Shown: piece after piece, positions 22,557 through 30,702 of the stretch
Numbering within the stretch: the first letter of the stretch is position 1
Layout of the letters: each line of letters opens with the position of its first letter
Virus record (IMG/VR): IMGVR_UViG_3300043823_000287
Span: 1 to 47,816 of that record
Origin: a virus
DNA: 47,816 nt
Reading direction: 5' to 3' (one strand)
Notes under the pieces: generated by a model
Told to the model about the DNA's origin: nothing
Databases searched by the model: none
Seen by the model: the letters and a program-made list of their open reading frames with translations, nothing else
Position numbers and translations under genes: made by a program

Positions 22557-23015
22557 CTAAACAACTTGCTTCCTCAAGTCCTCTGCCCTGTTAATCCATC
22601 CCCTCACAAACTTCTCTAGTCTGGGATGGTCTTGACCAATCTGGCGGTACTTTTCCTCACGAAGGTCAAGGAACTTACCAAGGTTGCCATTAGATTGCTT
22701 CAAGAACTCATTGGCTCTTCCTATGCCTAGATTCTGTGCGGTGTCAAAGAACACCCATCCCGTGTTTTGTGAGAGGTGATCGCACCCCATTCTCAGCCAG
22801 TCGCTCCAGTAGATGTCTCCAGCAGAATCAGCCGTTAGGTTTTTGATGTCTATATTCGGGTGTGATCTGGCATCTATTCCGTACTTTGTTCCACGATAGT
22901 ACTGATTGGCTCCCTTTGGTGGGGTGTTGCCGGGATCATCTGGATCGTCCTCATACGAAGTACCCTCCCAGAGAAATAAAAAAGGCAAAACTTTATTGCG
23001 GAAGAACGCTGTCAT
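22557..23015 (-). CDS. Endolysin, GH108-like N-acetylmuramidase
   Basis: It is 152 residues. FLFLWEGTSYEDDPDDPGNT (12-31) carries the catalytic glutamate (E17) in the WEG/EGG position, and DDPDDPG is typical of GH108. It then reads GTKYGIDAR, DIYWSDWLRMGCDHL and FFDTAQNLG. It hydrolyses peptidoglycan at the end of infection. No signal peptide, so release should depend on a holin. It overlaps the holin-like gene by 23 bases. Confidence 0.88.
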   Translation of the reverse strand: MTAFFRNKVLPFLFLWEGTSYEDDPDDPGNTPPKGANQYYRGTKYGIDARSHPNIDIKNLTADSAGDIYWSDWLRMGCDHLSQNTGWVFFDTAQNLGIGRANEFLKQSNGNLGKFLDLREEKYRQIGQDHPRLEKFVRGWINRAEDLRKQVV

Positions 23016-23370
23016 TGTCGTACCAACGGGCTTTATATGGTCGCTGATTCACCTCTATATCGGGAGCCTGCTCATTGGAGTCGATCTTTTCGTCTTCATC
23101 CATGTGGGAGAGAACGGAAACCGCCTTCCAATCCATTACGGCTGTGCCTGTGATAAGAGTGGTCACAACCGCACCAAAGAACATCACGACCAAGTTTGCG
23201 AGTTCCACGATCTCCTTCGCCGCCTCCGCATGGGTCAGGATTAGGAATGCAGATCCAGCAAAAACAAGAAGAACACACGCCGATCCGAAAATCGCATAAA
23301 GACACTTTTTCGACTCCAGAGGTTTCTGCTCTAGTTTCGATTGTATTACAGATGAACGAGAGCGGCCCAT
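22993..23370 (-). CDS. Holin-like two-helix membrane protein
   Basis: It is 125 residues. A basic start (MGRSRSSVIQSKLEQK) is followed by helix 1 (LYAIFGSACVLLVFAGSAFL, about 24-43) and helix 2 (ELANLVVMFFGAVVTTLITG, about 56-75), then a long hydrophilic tail. Placed directly before the endolysin, it is the best holin candidate, though no holin family is clear. Confidence 0.6.
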   Translation of the reverse strand: MGRSRSSVIQSKLEQKPLESKKCLYAIFGSACVLLVFAGSAFLILTHAEAAKEIVELANLVVMFFGAVVTTLITGTAVMDWKAVSVLSHMDEDEKIDSNEQAPDIEVNQRPYKARWYDNDSVLPQ

Positions 23371-23786
23371 ACAGATCCAAAGGTTATAGCACCGACAGCA
23401 ATGCTAATCAGTATGGAAAAAGGAAGCGCGGGGGGGTAAATTCTAGTGATGATGATAGTCGAGAACTGGAAGAAAACCAGTCCCGCAATAATTCCAGCCG
23501 TCAAGGACAAAGCGAAGAGCAACCGCTCCGCTACTCGCTTCCAGTAATCCCTGCTTGCGGAAATTGATTTGATCTGTTGCGCTTGCTTTGAGATCTCTGC
23601 GTCTTTTGAATCCAATGTTGCTTGAATAGCAACAAGCTCTTCTTTGGCTTGCTTGGCGGCATCTTCAGCTTGATGAGCTAGCTTGCGCTCATGCTCAATC
23701 GTCTGAATTATGTCTTGCTTTGAAATGGTGGAAGCCACCATTGCTGGGGTGGTGAGAAGCATGACAAGGAGGAGTAGTTTTTTCAT
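23346..23786 (-). CDS. Rz-like membrane coiled-coil protein with extra C-terminal helices
   Basis: I prefer the ATG at 23784-23786 (MKKLLLLVMLLTTPAMVAST), an N-terminal signal or anchor. An in-frame ATG six codons upstream also exists. A coiled coil follows (KLAHQAEDAAKQAKEELVAI), then two strong hydrophobic helices (LLFALSLTAGIIAGLVFFQF and ILISIAVGAITFGSVWAALV). The first part looks like an inner-membrane spanin, but the two C-terminal helices are not typical of Rz. It overlaps the lipoprotein gene by ATGA. Confidence 0.6.
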   Translation of the reverse strand: MKKLLLLVMLLTTPAMVASTISKQDIIQTIEHERKLAHQAEDAAKQAKEELVAIQATLDSKDAEISKQAQQIKSISASRDYWKRVAERLLFALSLTAGIIAGLVFFQFSTIIITRIYPPALPFSILISIAVGAITFGSVWAALVHL

Positions 23787-23968
23787 TTGTGGCTTTTGAT
23801 CCATTCTTCGATTACAACTGATTTTGCGTCCACATCCGATAGATTGCCCTGTATCGTGGAAATGTTATCCGATGCGGATTGAATTTGAGAATTGCTCTTT
23901 GATGTGTGGGCGCATCCCACTACACAAAAGATTGCAACTACAGCAAGGAAATGTAGAGTGCTTTTCAT
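23783..23968 (-). CDS. Small lipoprotein, candidate outer-membrane spanin
   Basis: From ATG 23966-23968: MKSTLHFLAVVAIFCVVGCA has a hydrophobic leader and a lipobox ending VVGC, with the acylated cysteine at about residue 19. The mature part is short and polar (SKSNSQIQSASDNISTIQGN). Size and position in the lysis cluster fit an o-spanin, which implies a Gram-negative-type envelope in the host. Confidence 0.65.
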   Translation of the reverse strand: MKSTLHFLAVVAIFCVVGCAHTSKSNSQIQSASDNISTIQGNLSDVDAKSVVIEEWIKSHK

Positions 23969-24162
23969 TTTGTACGATTGTGGTGGTCTGCCCACAGGTC
24001 GTAAATGAGTTTCGCTAGGGATGCCAGACCAACAAGGATGCCAATAACCATAGATGCCACACGAAGCTCAAGATCCATCGTGGGGTCAAGACTCACGACA
24101 GCGGCGGCTATAGGGGCAGTAGTCCCTATAGCTCCAGTAGCGGCTGTGTCGAGGTGATGCAT
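23965..24162 (-). CDS. Small membrane protein in lysis cluster
   Basis: It is 65 residues. The N-terminus (MHHLDTAATGAIGTTAPIAA) is small-residue rich and weakly hydrophobic, and the C-terminus has a clear helix (VASMVIGILVGLASLAKLIY) followed by a charged end. It could be a second holin or antiholin. It overlaps the lipoprotein start by ATGA. Confidence 0.6.
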   Translation of the reverse strand: MHHLDTAATGAIGTTAPIAAAVVSLDPTMDLELRVASMVIGILVGLASLAKLIYDLWADHHNRTK

Positions 24163-24608
24163 TACGAGGCAGGGGTTGAGCTAGGTGCTGGTGTTGCTAC
24201 AGGGGCAGGGGAGGGAGTTGCTACGGGCGTTGCCACGGGGGGATTGGTGGTGGTGCTAACGCTCGCAACAACAGGATTGGGGACAGCCTTCTTGGGGGCC
24301 GAGGGATGGGGGTAAAGGGAAAGAATAGCCGACTGAATAGCCGCAACTCCTTGGCTCACATTCAACAGATCGGACAAGCGAGCATCGGTATCGGAATCCG
24401 TAAAGTTACCAGCAGAGGAATACGCAGGGGTGCTTGAGGCATTCCAGAGAACGATTTTTGCTCCCATCGGCTTGATGATTGCCACAGCAGTTTGCTGTGA
24501 ATCATCGTAGTAAACCGAGTAATCAATGTTCGTAAGCGTAAAGGAAGGTATAACCTTTCCGTTTACTGGAGGAGGGGTGATTGTGACTGGGGTAGTTAGA
24601 GCGATCAT
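24162..24608 (-). CDS. Hypothetical virion-associated protein with Pro/Ala/Thr tail
   Basis: It is 148 residues: MIALTTPVTITPPPVNGKVI, FTLTNIDYSVYYDDSQQTAV, then a beta-rich core, and a C-terminal low-complexity region (from about 110) of P-V-A-T-P-S repeats. No family is recognised. It lies between the LamG fibre gene and the lysis genes, so a fibre accessory role is likely. Confidence 0.6.
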   Translation of the reverse strand: MIALTTPVTITPPPVNGKVIPSFTLTNIDYSVYYDDSQQTAVAIIKPMGAKIVLWNASSTPAYSSAGNFTDSDTDARLSDLLNVSQGVAAIQSAILSLYPHPSAPKKAVPNPVVASVSTTTNPPVATPVATPSPAPVATPAPSSTPAS

Positions 24609-24613
24609 AATTT

Positions 24614-26302
24614 TTAGAACTTAATAAACCAAGGGAGATTAAGCAATCGGGAAATGAACCCACCGCCACCGCCTCCAGAGGAGGCCGCTTGAATAGGAAC
24701 ACCAATGGTATTTGTGCTGTATTCTCCACCATCAATATATGCTCCAGAATCAATGGTCATGGTTCCACCATAAAGTGAAGATTCCTGCATATTGCAAGAA
24801 CCATTAAACTCTGTGTTCCCATAAATTGTGCATCCATAAACTACAGATGCATTGATAAGCATTGGAGAGAAAATAGTCATAACTCCAATAGAGCTTCCGA
24901 CATCGAGAGTAAGCTGGTTGGTCGTTATACTTCCGTATCCAAGAGAGCCGCCATTAAGAATTTCTACAGACTGAACGGCAATTCCTGTGGTATTTGAATA
25001 TGCGTTAGTAGCAATGTAGCAAACAGTTCCAGCATCGGGAAGGGCTTGTGTGCCGACAGAGTTTAGGGGTCGTGTGGTAAATGAAGAATCTGCCCACCAG
25101 TTTGCGAGGTTTGTCCAACTCTGATCGTTTCCTCCACCAGAAACAGTATCGTTGAAATACTGCGGTGATTTTGATGGCCATCCAATATAGGTCACAGTTC
25201 CATCTACCAATCCTCCAATGGGGTAGGTTCCATTTCCTCCATCGTAATAGACATATGCATTGCCTTGGATCGTTCCAAGGTTGTAGCTGGAATCACGCAG
25301 GGTTGCATCTCCTTCGACAACAGCAGTCGTATCAAAGTACGACGAGTCGTGAATGGATGCGCTATCTGTGCAAGTGCCTTGGAAAACCGATGTTCCAAAT
25401 ATGTTTACAAGGCCAGAGGTACTCAAAGTTACGGCAGATCCGAATGTGGAATTGTGAAATTCAGCAGAATAACAAGCGCAAACATTAGATGCGGCGGTGT
25501 TTTGCGTGATATTGCCGTAAATCAATACAGGAATAGTTGCATCGGGAAGCGAAGTAGCTGGAATAGTAAAGCCAGAATCCTGCCACCAATTAGCAAGATT
25601 TCCCCAATCTCCATCAGATGCGGCGTTGTTGTAATAAAGTTCGATAAATGGATAGGTTAATCCTGCGCCGTTGTTGTAAAGCTCCGTTACTTCGGCTTGA
25701 GACAATACACGGCTCCAGATGCCTATTTCGTCTAAATTTCCTTCCAGAACAAAAGAACCAATTCCCCCTGTTTGGTCATTGGCCAAACCAAGATATACAT
25801 TGTTTAATCCTCCTGTATAACCAACAGAAATAGGGGATGTTGCCGACCCGTTAATATAGTAAGTTAGGTTCCCGCTATTTGAGTCAGCAACAATAGCAAT
25901 ATGATTCCATTGACCAAAATTTATGCTTGCTCCCAAGGAAGCTTCACTACCATTAAACAACCAAGTGCAAGTGCCGTCTGGGTTGATAATAATAGCAATT
26001 CTATTGGGACTCTCATTGCCTAAACAAACTGGTACATAAAATGATTGATCCGAAAAAGACGATGGATTTACCCAAAATGAAATAGAGGCATCACCACTAA
26101 TAGCTACAGAATCATTCTCAAGCCAAGGACTACTAGAAAATGGTGTGGGCCATTGCGCTCCGTTTCCAATAATTCCAGCCCCTAACGAAACTCCATTGTT
26201 GGTCAGCGTGTTGCCGTTCCCAGTCGAATCAACAAGACTTACATTTCCAGAACCATCGTTGTTAAGGTTCCAGTAGGCTAGGATGTTATCGGTAAGAGCC
26301 AT
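24614..26302 (-). CDS. LamG-domain tail fibre or receptor-binding protein
   Basis: It is 562 residues. Residues 5-215 form a LamG/concanavalin-like domain (ILAYWNLNNDGSGNVSLVDS, WNHIAIVADSNSGNLTYYIN, LDEIGIWSRVLSQAEVTELY). Two related segments follow, each with NLANWW.DS.FT near its start, then short beta repeats (DSASIHDSSYFDTTAVVEGD) like a beta-solenoid. This is a carbohydrate-binding adhesin layout. No chaperone or depolymerase active site is visible. Confidence 0.8.
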   Translation of the reverse strand: MALTDNILAYWNLNNDGSGNVSLVDSTGNGNTLTNNGVSLGAGIIGNGAQWPTPFSSSPWLENDSVAISGDASISFWVNPSSFSDQSFYVPVCLGNESPNRIAIIINPDGTCTWLFNGSEASLGASINFGQWNHIAIVADSNSGNLTYYINGSATSPISVGYTGGLNNVYLGLANDQTGGIGSFVLEGNLDEIGIWSRVLSQAEVTELYNNGAGLTYPFIELYYNNAASDGDWGNLANWWQDSGFTIPATSLPDATIPVLIYGNITQNTAASNVCACYSAEFHNSTFGSAVTLSTSGLVNIFGTSVFQGTCTDSASIHDSSYFDTTAVVEGDATLRDSSYNLGTIQGNAYVYYDGGNGTYPIGGLVDGTVTYIGWPSKSPQYFNDTVSGGGNDQSWTNLANWWADSSFTTRPLNSVGTQALPDAGTVCYIATNAYSNTTGIAVQSVEILNGGSLGYGSITTNQLTLDVGSSIGVMTIFSPMLINASVVYGCTIYGNTEFNGSCNMQESSLYGGTMTIDSGAYIDGGEYSTNTIGVPIQAASSGGGGGGFISRLLNLPWFIKF

Positions 26303-26535
26303 TACGAGCGAACGACTGAAGTGAGGTTATTGGAGCCGTCGTAGGAGAGGGTTAGGGTGGAAATAGTATTCCCATTCGTGTCGGAAATCACAATAGTCCC
26401 CGGCTTGTCAGCGGTGGCGTAATTGGAAAGTGCGTAGTTGTATGCAGTCCCGCTAACCGCCTCAAGAATGCGGCATAGCGTAATATCTTCCCCATCGTGG
26501 GTGCTGGATGATACTGGGTCAAAGGTGCGGCTCAT
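26302..26535 (-). CDS. Small beta-rich structural protein, 77 residues
   Basis: It reads MSRTFDPVSSSTHDGEDITL, then SGTAYNYALSNYATADKPGT and DTNGNTISTLTLSYDGSNNL. The pattern is beta-rich and acidic, with no family named. It overlaps the LamG fibre start by one base (TAATG). It may be a head decoration or fibre-attachment protein. Confidence 0.6.
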   Translation of the reverse strand: MSRTFDPVSSSTHDGEDITLCRILEAVSGTAYNYALSNYATADKPGTIVISDTNGNTISTLTLSYDGSNNLTSVVRS

Positions 26536-26537
26536 AA

Positions 26538-26825
26538 TTATTCTTGCTCCTCCTGTTCTGTGCCAGTGTCTTCCATGCTGGCAGTTCCTTTTTTGTCCTC
26601 AAGGGACTTAAGCTGTTCTTTCATTGCGGCCTTGGCTCCCTTGGGTTTGCCTTCTTCTTCCTTCTGGGCATGGCGATTAAGGATAGGGGTTTTGTCCTGA
26701 CCAACGGAGAGGAGCATCATCTCTTTGCCATCGAACTTAAATGTTGCGATGTCCGAGAACTCCTGTCCCTCTTTAACGCCATCTGGTGCAGAATAATCTT
26801 CGGGAATAGTAAATGAGAGAGCCAT
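26538..26825 (-). CDS. Hypothetical structural protein, 95 residues
   Basis: It starts MALSFTIPEDYSAPDGVKEG, then a beta-strand core (FKFDGKEMMLLSVGQDKTPI) and a charged, disordered C-terminus (KKGTASMEDTGTEQEEQE). It follows the capsid gene and its terminator. Function unknown. A minor capsid or decoration protein is possible. Confidence 0.6.
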   Translation of the reverse strand: MALSFTIPEDYSAPDGVKEGQEFSDIATFKFDGKEMMLLSVGQDKTPILNRHAQKEEEGKPKGAKAAMKEQLKSLEDKKGTASMEDTGTEQEEQE

Positions 26826-26866
26826 AATGTTTAGTTTCTAGTTGGTACTTATTACTTGGTCAAGGG

Positions 26867-26901
26867 GGAAAAGAAAAGAGCCACCCATTTCTGGATGGCT
26901 C
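26867..26901 (-). terminator. Rho-independent terminator after the capsid gene
   Basis: On the minus strand GAGCCATCC pairs with GGGTGGCTC across a six-base loop (stem bases 26878-26886 and 26893-26901, one wobble) and is followed by TTTTCTTTT. It lies 24 bases past the capsid stop. Abundant capsid mRNA would end here. Confidence 0.85.
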
Positions 26902-26924
26902 TCTCTTGAATTACCGATCAGCTA

Positions 26925-28211
26925 TTAGCTGTTCACGCAAGCCGACACAACGTAATCGTTAGCGCAACGCTTGTGGATGATCGTGCGTCCGAGGTACGGA
27001 GCGATGGGGCGGGTTCCGTTCTGGAACACTGCGAGCCAGCGACCGATCTTGCCGAGCGGATTCGTCACGGCATCACGGATGTTGAGCCAGAAGAACTGAC
27101 CGCTGTAGTAGTAGGGATAATCATCAAATGCCGCACCGGGGATATTGGGGCCGACCTGTTGGACGGCTTCCTCATACACATCGGGGTGGAAGATGAAAGC
27201 CGCCTCGTAAGGGGCAACATCGTAGGCAGGGTTGTGATCCCAGCGCACACCCTTGTTCGTGGTTGTGGCCACGAAGGGGTAGATCTGAGTCCATCCACCA
27301 GACTGAAGAACTCCAGAGGAGTTATAGCTGGGGGTGCTGTAGGTGAAGCGGGGAATCTCCATATCAATGAGGTGATAGTAGCCTTGGAAGCTACGATCCA
27401 CACCGAGGGGAGCGATAAGCTCGCTAGGCGTAGCATAACGGAGATCCTGACGGAGATCCGAGTTGTTACGAAGGAGCTGACGGCTGGTCTCAGGGCTGGT
27501 GATGAGTCCGAGGACGGGCGCACCATTCTCCTTGCCGAGCGAGTTGTGTCCAGCACCATCACGGATGAGGACAACACGAAGCTCATCAAGCTGATCCTGC
27601 GAGAGCTGGTAGGTAGGGGCGGGGAGACCGACCGAAGTACCATTGACGCAGTAGTTCAGATCTCCACCACTTGCCGTGGAAGGGATGCTGGAGTTGCTGT
27701 TGAAACCATACTCCGTGTTGTAGCCAGCTTGGATCTTATTGGTGATCTGGAGGTAGGCAGAACGGCGGCGGTTATCAAGAACAGTCTTGGTAAGCTGGGT
27801 AAGCTGTTCGACAGTCTTGGCGATCTGGGACTCAATCTGGAAGGAGGTCTTCAGATCGTCCAAGCAGATGCAAGGGGTCTGGTAGCTCTGGGTCTGGAGG
27901 TTCCAAGTACGATAGGTCTGACCAAAGGACAGATTCGTAGGGGCAGGAACGCAACCATTGGAGACATTGCCATCAGAGATGCCATCGCCAGAGGTTCCAA
28001 CGGAAGCCCAGCTGTTTTCAAAACTGCCAGAGAGAACACGCTCAACCGTGATTTCAGTCAAGGTCGTGCCCATTCCCTGCGGGAATTTGCCAACACGGGT
28101 AAGGCGACCCCAAGGGCCGTCAACGGAGTAACGCTCGTGAACATCGACTGAGAATCTGTTCGTTTCACGACTAAACAGGTCATTAACTGTACTGCATGAA
28201 ATAGAAGCCAT
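26925..28211 (-). CDS. Major capsid protein (candidate, HK97-like)
   Basis: It is 428 residues, starting MASISCSTVNDLFSRETNRF. The spread of features suits a capsid subunit: LTQLTKTVLDNRRRSAYLQI, the P-domain-like QLSQDQLDELRVVLIRDGAG, LGLITSPETSRQLLRNNSDL, and the C-terminal DYPYYYSGQFFWLNIRDAVT. It has its own promoter region and strong terminator, as expected for the most abundant virion protein. I see no protease gene nearby. The fold is inferred from length and context. Confidence 0.75.
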   Translation of the reverse strand: MASISCSTVNDLFSRETNRFSVDVHERYSVDGPWGRLTRVGKFPQGMGTTLTEITVERVLSGSFENSWASVGTSGDGISDGNVSNGCVPAPTNLSFGQTYRTWNLQTQSYQTPCICLDDLKTSFQIESQIAKTVEQLTQLTKTVLDNRRRSAYLQITNKIQAGYNTEYGFNSNSSIPSTASGGDLNYCVNGTSVGLPAPTYQLSQDQLDELRVVLIRDGAGHNSLGKENGAPVLGLITSPETSRQLLRNNSDLRQDLRYATPSELIAPLGVDRSFQGYYHLIDMEIPRFTYSTPSYNSSGVLQSGGWTQIYPFVATTTNKGVRWDHNPAYDVAPYEAAFIFHPDVYEEAVQQVGPNIPGAAFDDYPYYYSGQFFWLNIRDAVTNPLGKIGRWLAVFQNGTRPIAPYLGRTIIHKRCANDYVVSACVNS

Positions 28212-28367
28212 ATAATATAAATTTTGTTGTTATTGGTGGAGTGTAACAATGCCTTACAGCAAATTACACGAATTGGGTTTGGATCGGGCTAGTCTCCATT
28301 TTTAATGCCCAATTTTGGAGTGGTCGCTACCCTCTCCACCAGTAAGACTGGGTTCAGCTAAAGTGCC

Positions 28368-28396
28368 TTCTAGCACTTAATGCCACAAAATGTCAA
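28368..28396 (-). promoter_or_regulatory. Candidate promoter for the capsid gene
   Basis: On the minus strand TTGACA (28391-28396) is followed after 17 bases by CTAGAA (28368-28373, moderate -10 match). It overlaps the stop codon of the nuclease gene. The 180-base leader down to the capsid ATG carries a hairpin AAGTGC/GCACTT (28361-28378). Confidence 0.45.
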
Positions 28397-28818
28397 CTGG
28401 TTTTATATGCTTTTCCCTCAATATACCCCTTAATCCGCTTGCAAGCATCCAAAGTGATCTGGCTTCCCACCAATCGGAAGATTGTCCAGCCCTCAAAGAT
28501 AGCCTCGTTATACTTCTCCGCATCCTTGGAATAGCCAGCACCTCTGGTATGCCTTCCACCAGACCATACACCTCCCTCAATCTCAATACCTACCTTGTTC
28601 TCAAGATTGGCGAAGTCTATGCGCCACTTGCGAACAGGATGGAATCGATGCTCTTCAACTAGCTCCTGCCCCTGTATTGACTTCCACAGGGTTGCGAACT
28701 TTATTTCTAGTGCGCTTGACTTTCTTGGCTTTGGGAGCTTTGAGGATTCCTGCTTCAATGAGCTTGGCAAGGACTTCCTTTTTGTTTTTGGTGCTTTGTT
28801 TTGCATATTGGATAACAT
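28393..28818 (-). CDS. Vsr/DUF559-like PD-(D/E)XK endonuclease
   Basis: It is 141 residues with a Lys/Pro-rich start (MLSNMQNKAPKTKRKSLPSS). Core: SALEIKFATLWKS (E38), WRIDFANLENKVGIEIEGG (D68, E79, E81), then RHTRGAGYSKDAEKYNEAIF and GWTIFRLVG. The acidic residues and the RH...G...D..KYN motif match very-short-patch-repair-type nucleases found in phages. The first 55 codons overlap the end of the upstream glycosyltransferase-like gene in another frame. Confidence 0.82.
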   Translation of the reverse strand: MLSNMQNKAPKTKRKSLPSSLKQESSKLPKPRKSSALEIKFATLWKSIQGQELVEEHRFHPVRKWRIDFANLENKVGIEIEGGVWSGGRHTRGAGYSKDAEKYNEAIFEGWTIFRLVGSQITLDACKRIKGYIEGKAYKTS

Positions 28819-29629
28819 TGTCTAGGTGGGCATAGTTGTCATAGTGCCCCTTTAGCATTTCTGCCGTCTCTTTATACAGATTCGGCTTATCCTTTGTTTC
28901 ATGAGGATCTCGCTCAACCAAGGCGACACCCGTTGCAGGATCTCCCTGCACACCATTCGGAGATAAACCATCATTAAAGAGAACACCTAGCTTGTCTGGA
29001 TGGTATATAACAGCCCCTTCTTTTACGCAAGAGGCATCTACCTTATCCCTGCGCCATTGCTTCGTGGGAACCCAATCATGCTGGATGAGATTCGTCCTAG
29101 CCATCTGACGAGTCACTTGATTTCCAGAGGCAATGTCCCAAGCAATAGTGTCGTTGTTAAAGATTGAGGGAGCTAGGCGAGGAAGGTCAGGAGGATACAC
29201 AGCAACCCCGCTCATGTGATTCACTCCGTTAGGCATGATGCCAGCAATCTCCACAAAGTCTCCCATGAAGGGGCGACCAAGGGACTTGTATTCAGCCTCA
29301 ATATCATTCAGCCATCCACGCTGGATCGGGACTGCGTCTGGCTCCATCCAGAGGAAGGGAACCTTGTATTTCTGGAAAGCCGCCCAAGCCATCGTCTCAA
29401 ATGCCTTGTTGCAGGAGACAGGCCACCCCATTTCAGTATGGAAGCACTTCTCCACATACACATGGCTGAAACTCCCAGACAGGATAGATACGATCTTTTC
29501 CGTTGCCACTCCATGAACAGGAAGCAGGACAATCTGATGATTGATATAGGGGCCAAGTTTAACAACATGGTTAGCCCAGCGAGTCATGAGGGGAAGATCC
29601 CCTTGGTGGTAGGATATTGCGATTATCAT
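28655..29629 (-). CDS. Glycosyltransferase-like protein (GT-A type)
   Basis: It is 324 residues, starting MIIAISYHQGDLPLMTRWAN and VVKLGPYINHQIVLLPVHG, with KYKVPFLWMEPDAVPIQRGW (88-107) as the likely DxD-type motif (EPD). It then reads GDFVEIAGIMPNGVNHMSGV and NDTIAWDIASG. The end is a basic tail (KAPKAKKVKRTRNKVRNPVE). It is probably a sugar transferase acting on virion or envelope parts. Its last 164 bases overlap the nuclease gene. Confidence 0.6.
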   Translation of the reverse strand: MIIAISYHQGDLPLMTRWANHVVKLGPYINHQIVLLPVHGVATEKIVSILSGSFSHVYVEKCFHTEMGWPVSCNKAFETMAWAAFQKYKVPFLWMEPDAVPIQRGWLNDIEAEYKSLGRPFMGDFVEIAGIMPNGVNHMSGVAVYPPDLPRLAPSIFNNDTIAWDIASGNQVTRQMARTNLIQHDWVPTKQWRRDKVDASCVKEGAVIYHPDKLGVLFNDGLSPNGVQGDPATGVALVERDPHETKDKPNLYKETAEMLKGHYDNYAHLDNVIQYAKQSTKNKKEVLAKLIEAGILKAPKAKKVKRTRNKVRNPVEVNTGAGAS

Positions 29630-29678
29630 AATTTCAATAGGTATGGTTTACAGAATTAATTGTTGTGTTGTCAACTGA

Positions 29679-30674
29679 TTAAAGTGGAATGAATGGTTGT
29701 TTCCTAACCCTTAAATGCCCCCTGCATTCTCCTTCAGTCTCGTGATATGCGCGATAATGGACAATGCTATCCTTCTCTTTCTTAATGTGATCGCAAGCAA
29801 CATGGGGCACACACGCTATCTTTATCCCGTTGGGATGCCATCTACTCCAGCAGAGGAACAGATCCTGAGTCCCCTTTCCTTCGTATCCATTAAAGTCTGC
29901 ATGAGCCAATGCCTTCTTGGACATCATGGTGCATCCAAGTCCGCACCAGTCCGAGGGAACAATAGATCCAAGACCGATGCCGGGATATGCAAAGTCCATC
30001 CAACCTCTGCGCCTGTATCCCTTGGCATTCATCTCAAACACATTTCCTTGAGGCGGGTATTTCTTAACCCTTTCCCGAAGCCTACCCATCCTTTTTGCTT
30101 CTTTCTCGCATGGATTGGACTTCATTCTTTCTTCACACCTTTCGAGCAATATCTCCATACGCTTCGGTAGCTTTCTTTCTCTTGGTAGGAAGTCTTCGTT
30201 GATTTGATGCTGATATGATCCGAAGCCACCAAGGAACAGTCCATTGGGATAGGTGCAGGCCGCAACATCATAATATGGAGATCCATCTGCTGTAGGCATG
30301 GATAACACCCATTCCATAGTCCTTACAGCATTCGCCGGGAGAATGGTATCACTCTCAACCGAAAGCAAGCAGTCGGCCCTGAGCCTTCTCGCAAGGGAAA
30401 AACCCGCCCCTTGTAGTTTCGCTATTCTGATCTGCGCCTCTTGCTTGTAGTCCTTGGGGTCATCCTTAAAGGGGAATTTCAACACACTAATCTTCCATCC
30501 TTCGGGTAGAATCCTTTTGGACAACTCTGCCGCCGCTTCCCCCTCCTTGCTTTCATCTGTGCTAAATATGAAGTGAGCTTCATCCCAGTGGGCGCATGAT
30601 GCCGTTATCCCATTAAGGCATTCCTTCCAAGCATGGAGATAGCCTTTGGTTGCGGAAACGGTAATTGCAAGCAT
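29679..30674 (-). CDS. Glycosyltransferase (GT-A type)
   Basis: It is 331 residues: MLAITVSATKGYLHAWKECL, EAHFIFSTDESKEGEAAAEL, ARRLRADCLLSVESDTILPA (ESD at 107-109), CTYPNGLFLGGFGSYQHQI, and DWCGLGCTMMSKKALAHADF with DLFLCWSRWHPNGIKI. The ESDT motif and the later W/H residues are those of GT2-like enzymes. It lies directly downstream of the Ser/Thr-rich protein gene, a plausible acceptor. Confidence 0.7.
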   Translation of the reverse strand: MLAITVSATKGYLHAWKECLNGITASCAHWDEAHFIFSTDESKEGEAAAELSKRILPEGWKISVLKFPFKDDPKDYKQEAQIRIAKLQGAGFSLARRLRADCLLSVESDTILPANAVRTMEWVLSMPTADGSPYYDVAACTYPNGLFLGGFGSYQHQINEDFLPRERKLPKRMEILLERCEERMKSNPCEKEAKRMGRLRERVKKYPPQGNVFEMNAKGYRRRGWMDFAYPGIGLGSIVPSDWCGLGCTMMSKKALAHADFNGYEGKGTQDLFLCWSRWHPNGIKIACVPHVACDHIKKEKDSIVHYRAYHETEGECRGHLRVRKQPFIPL

Positions 30675-30702
30675 GGGATCGTTATCGGATGTGCCCTGTC
30701 AA

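Noticed and set aside
26973-28151. A 392-residue open frame on the plus strand opposite the capsid gene
   Set aside because: It has no family motif, follows the codon pattern of the capsid gene on the other strand, and lies exactly within it. It is an antisense shadow.
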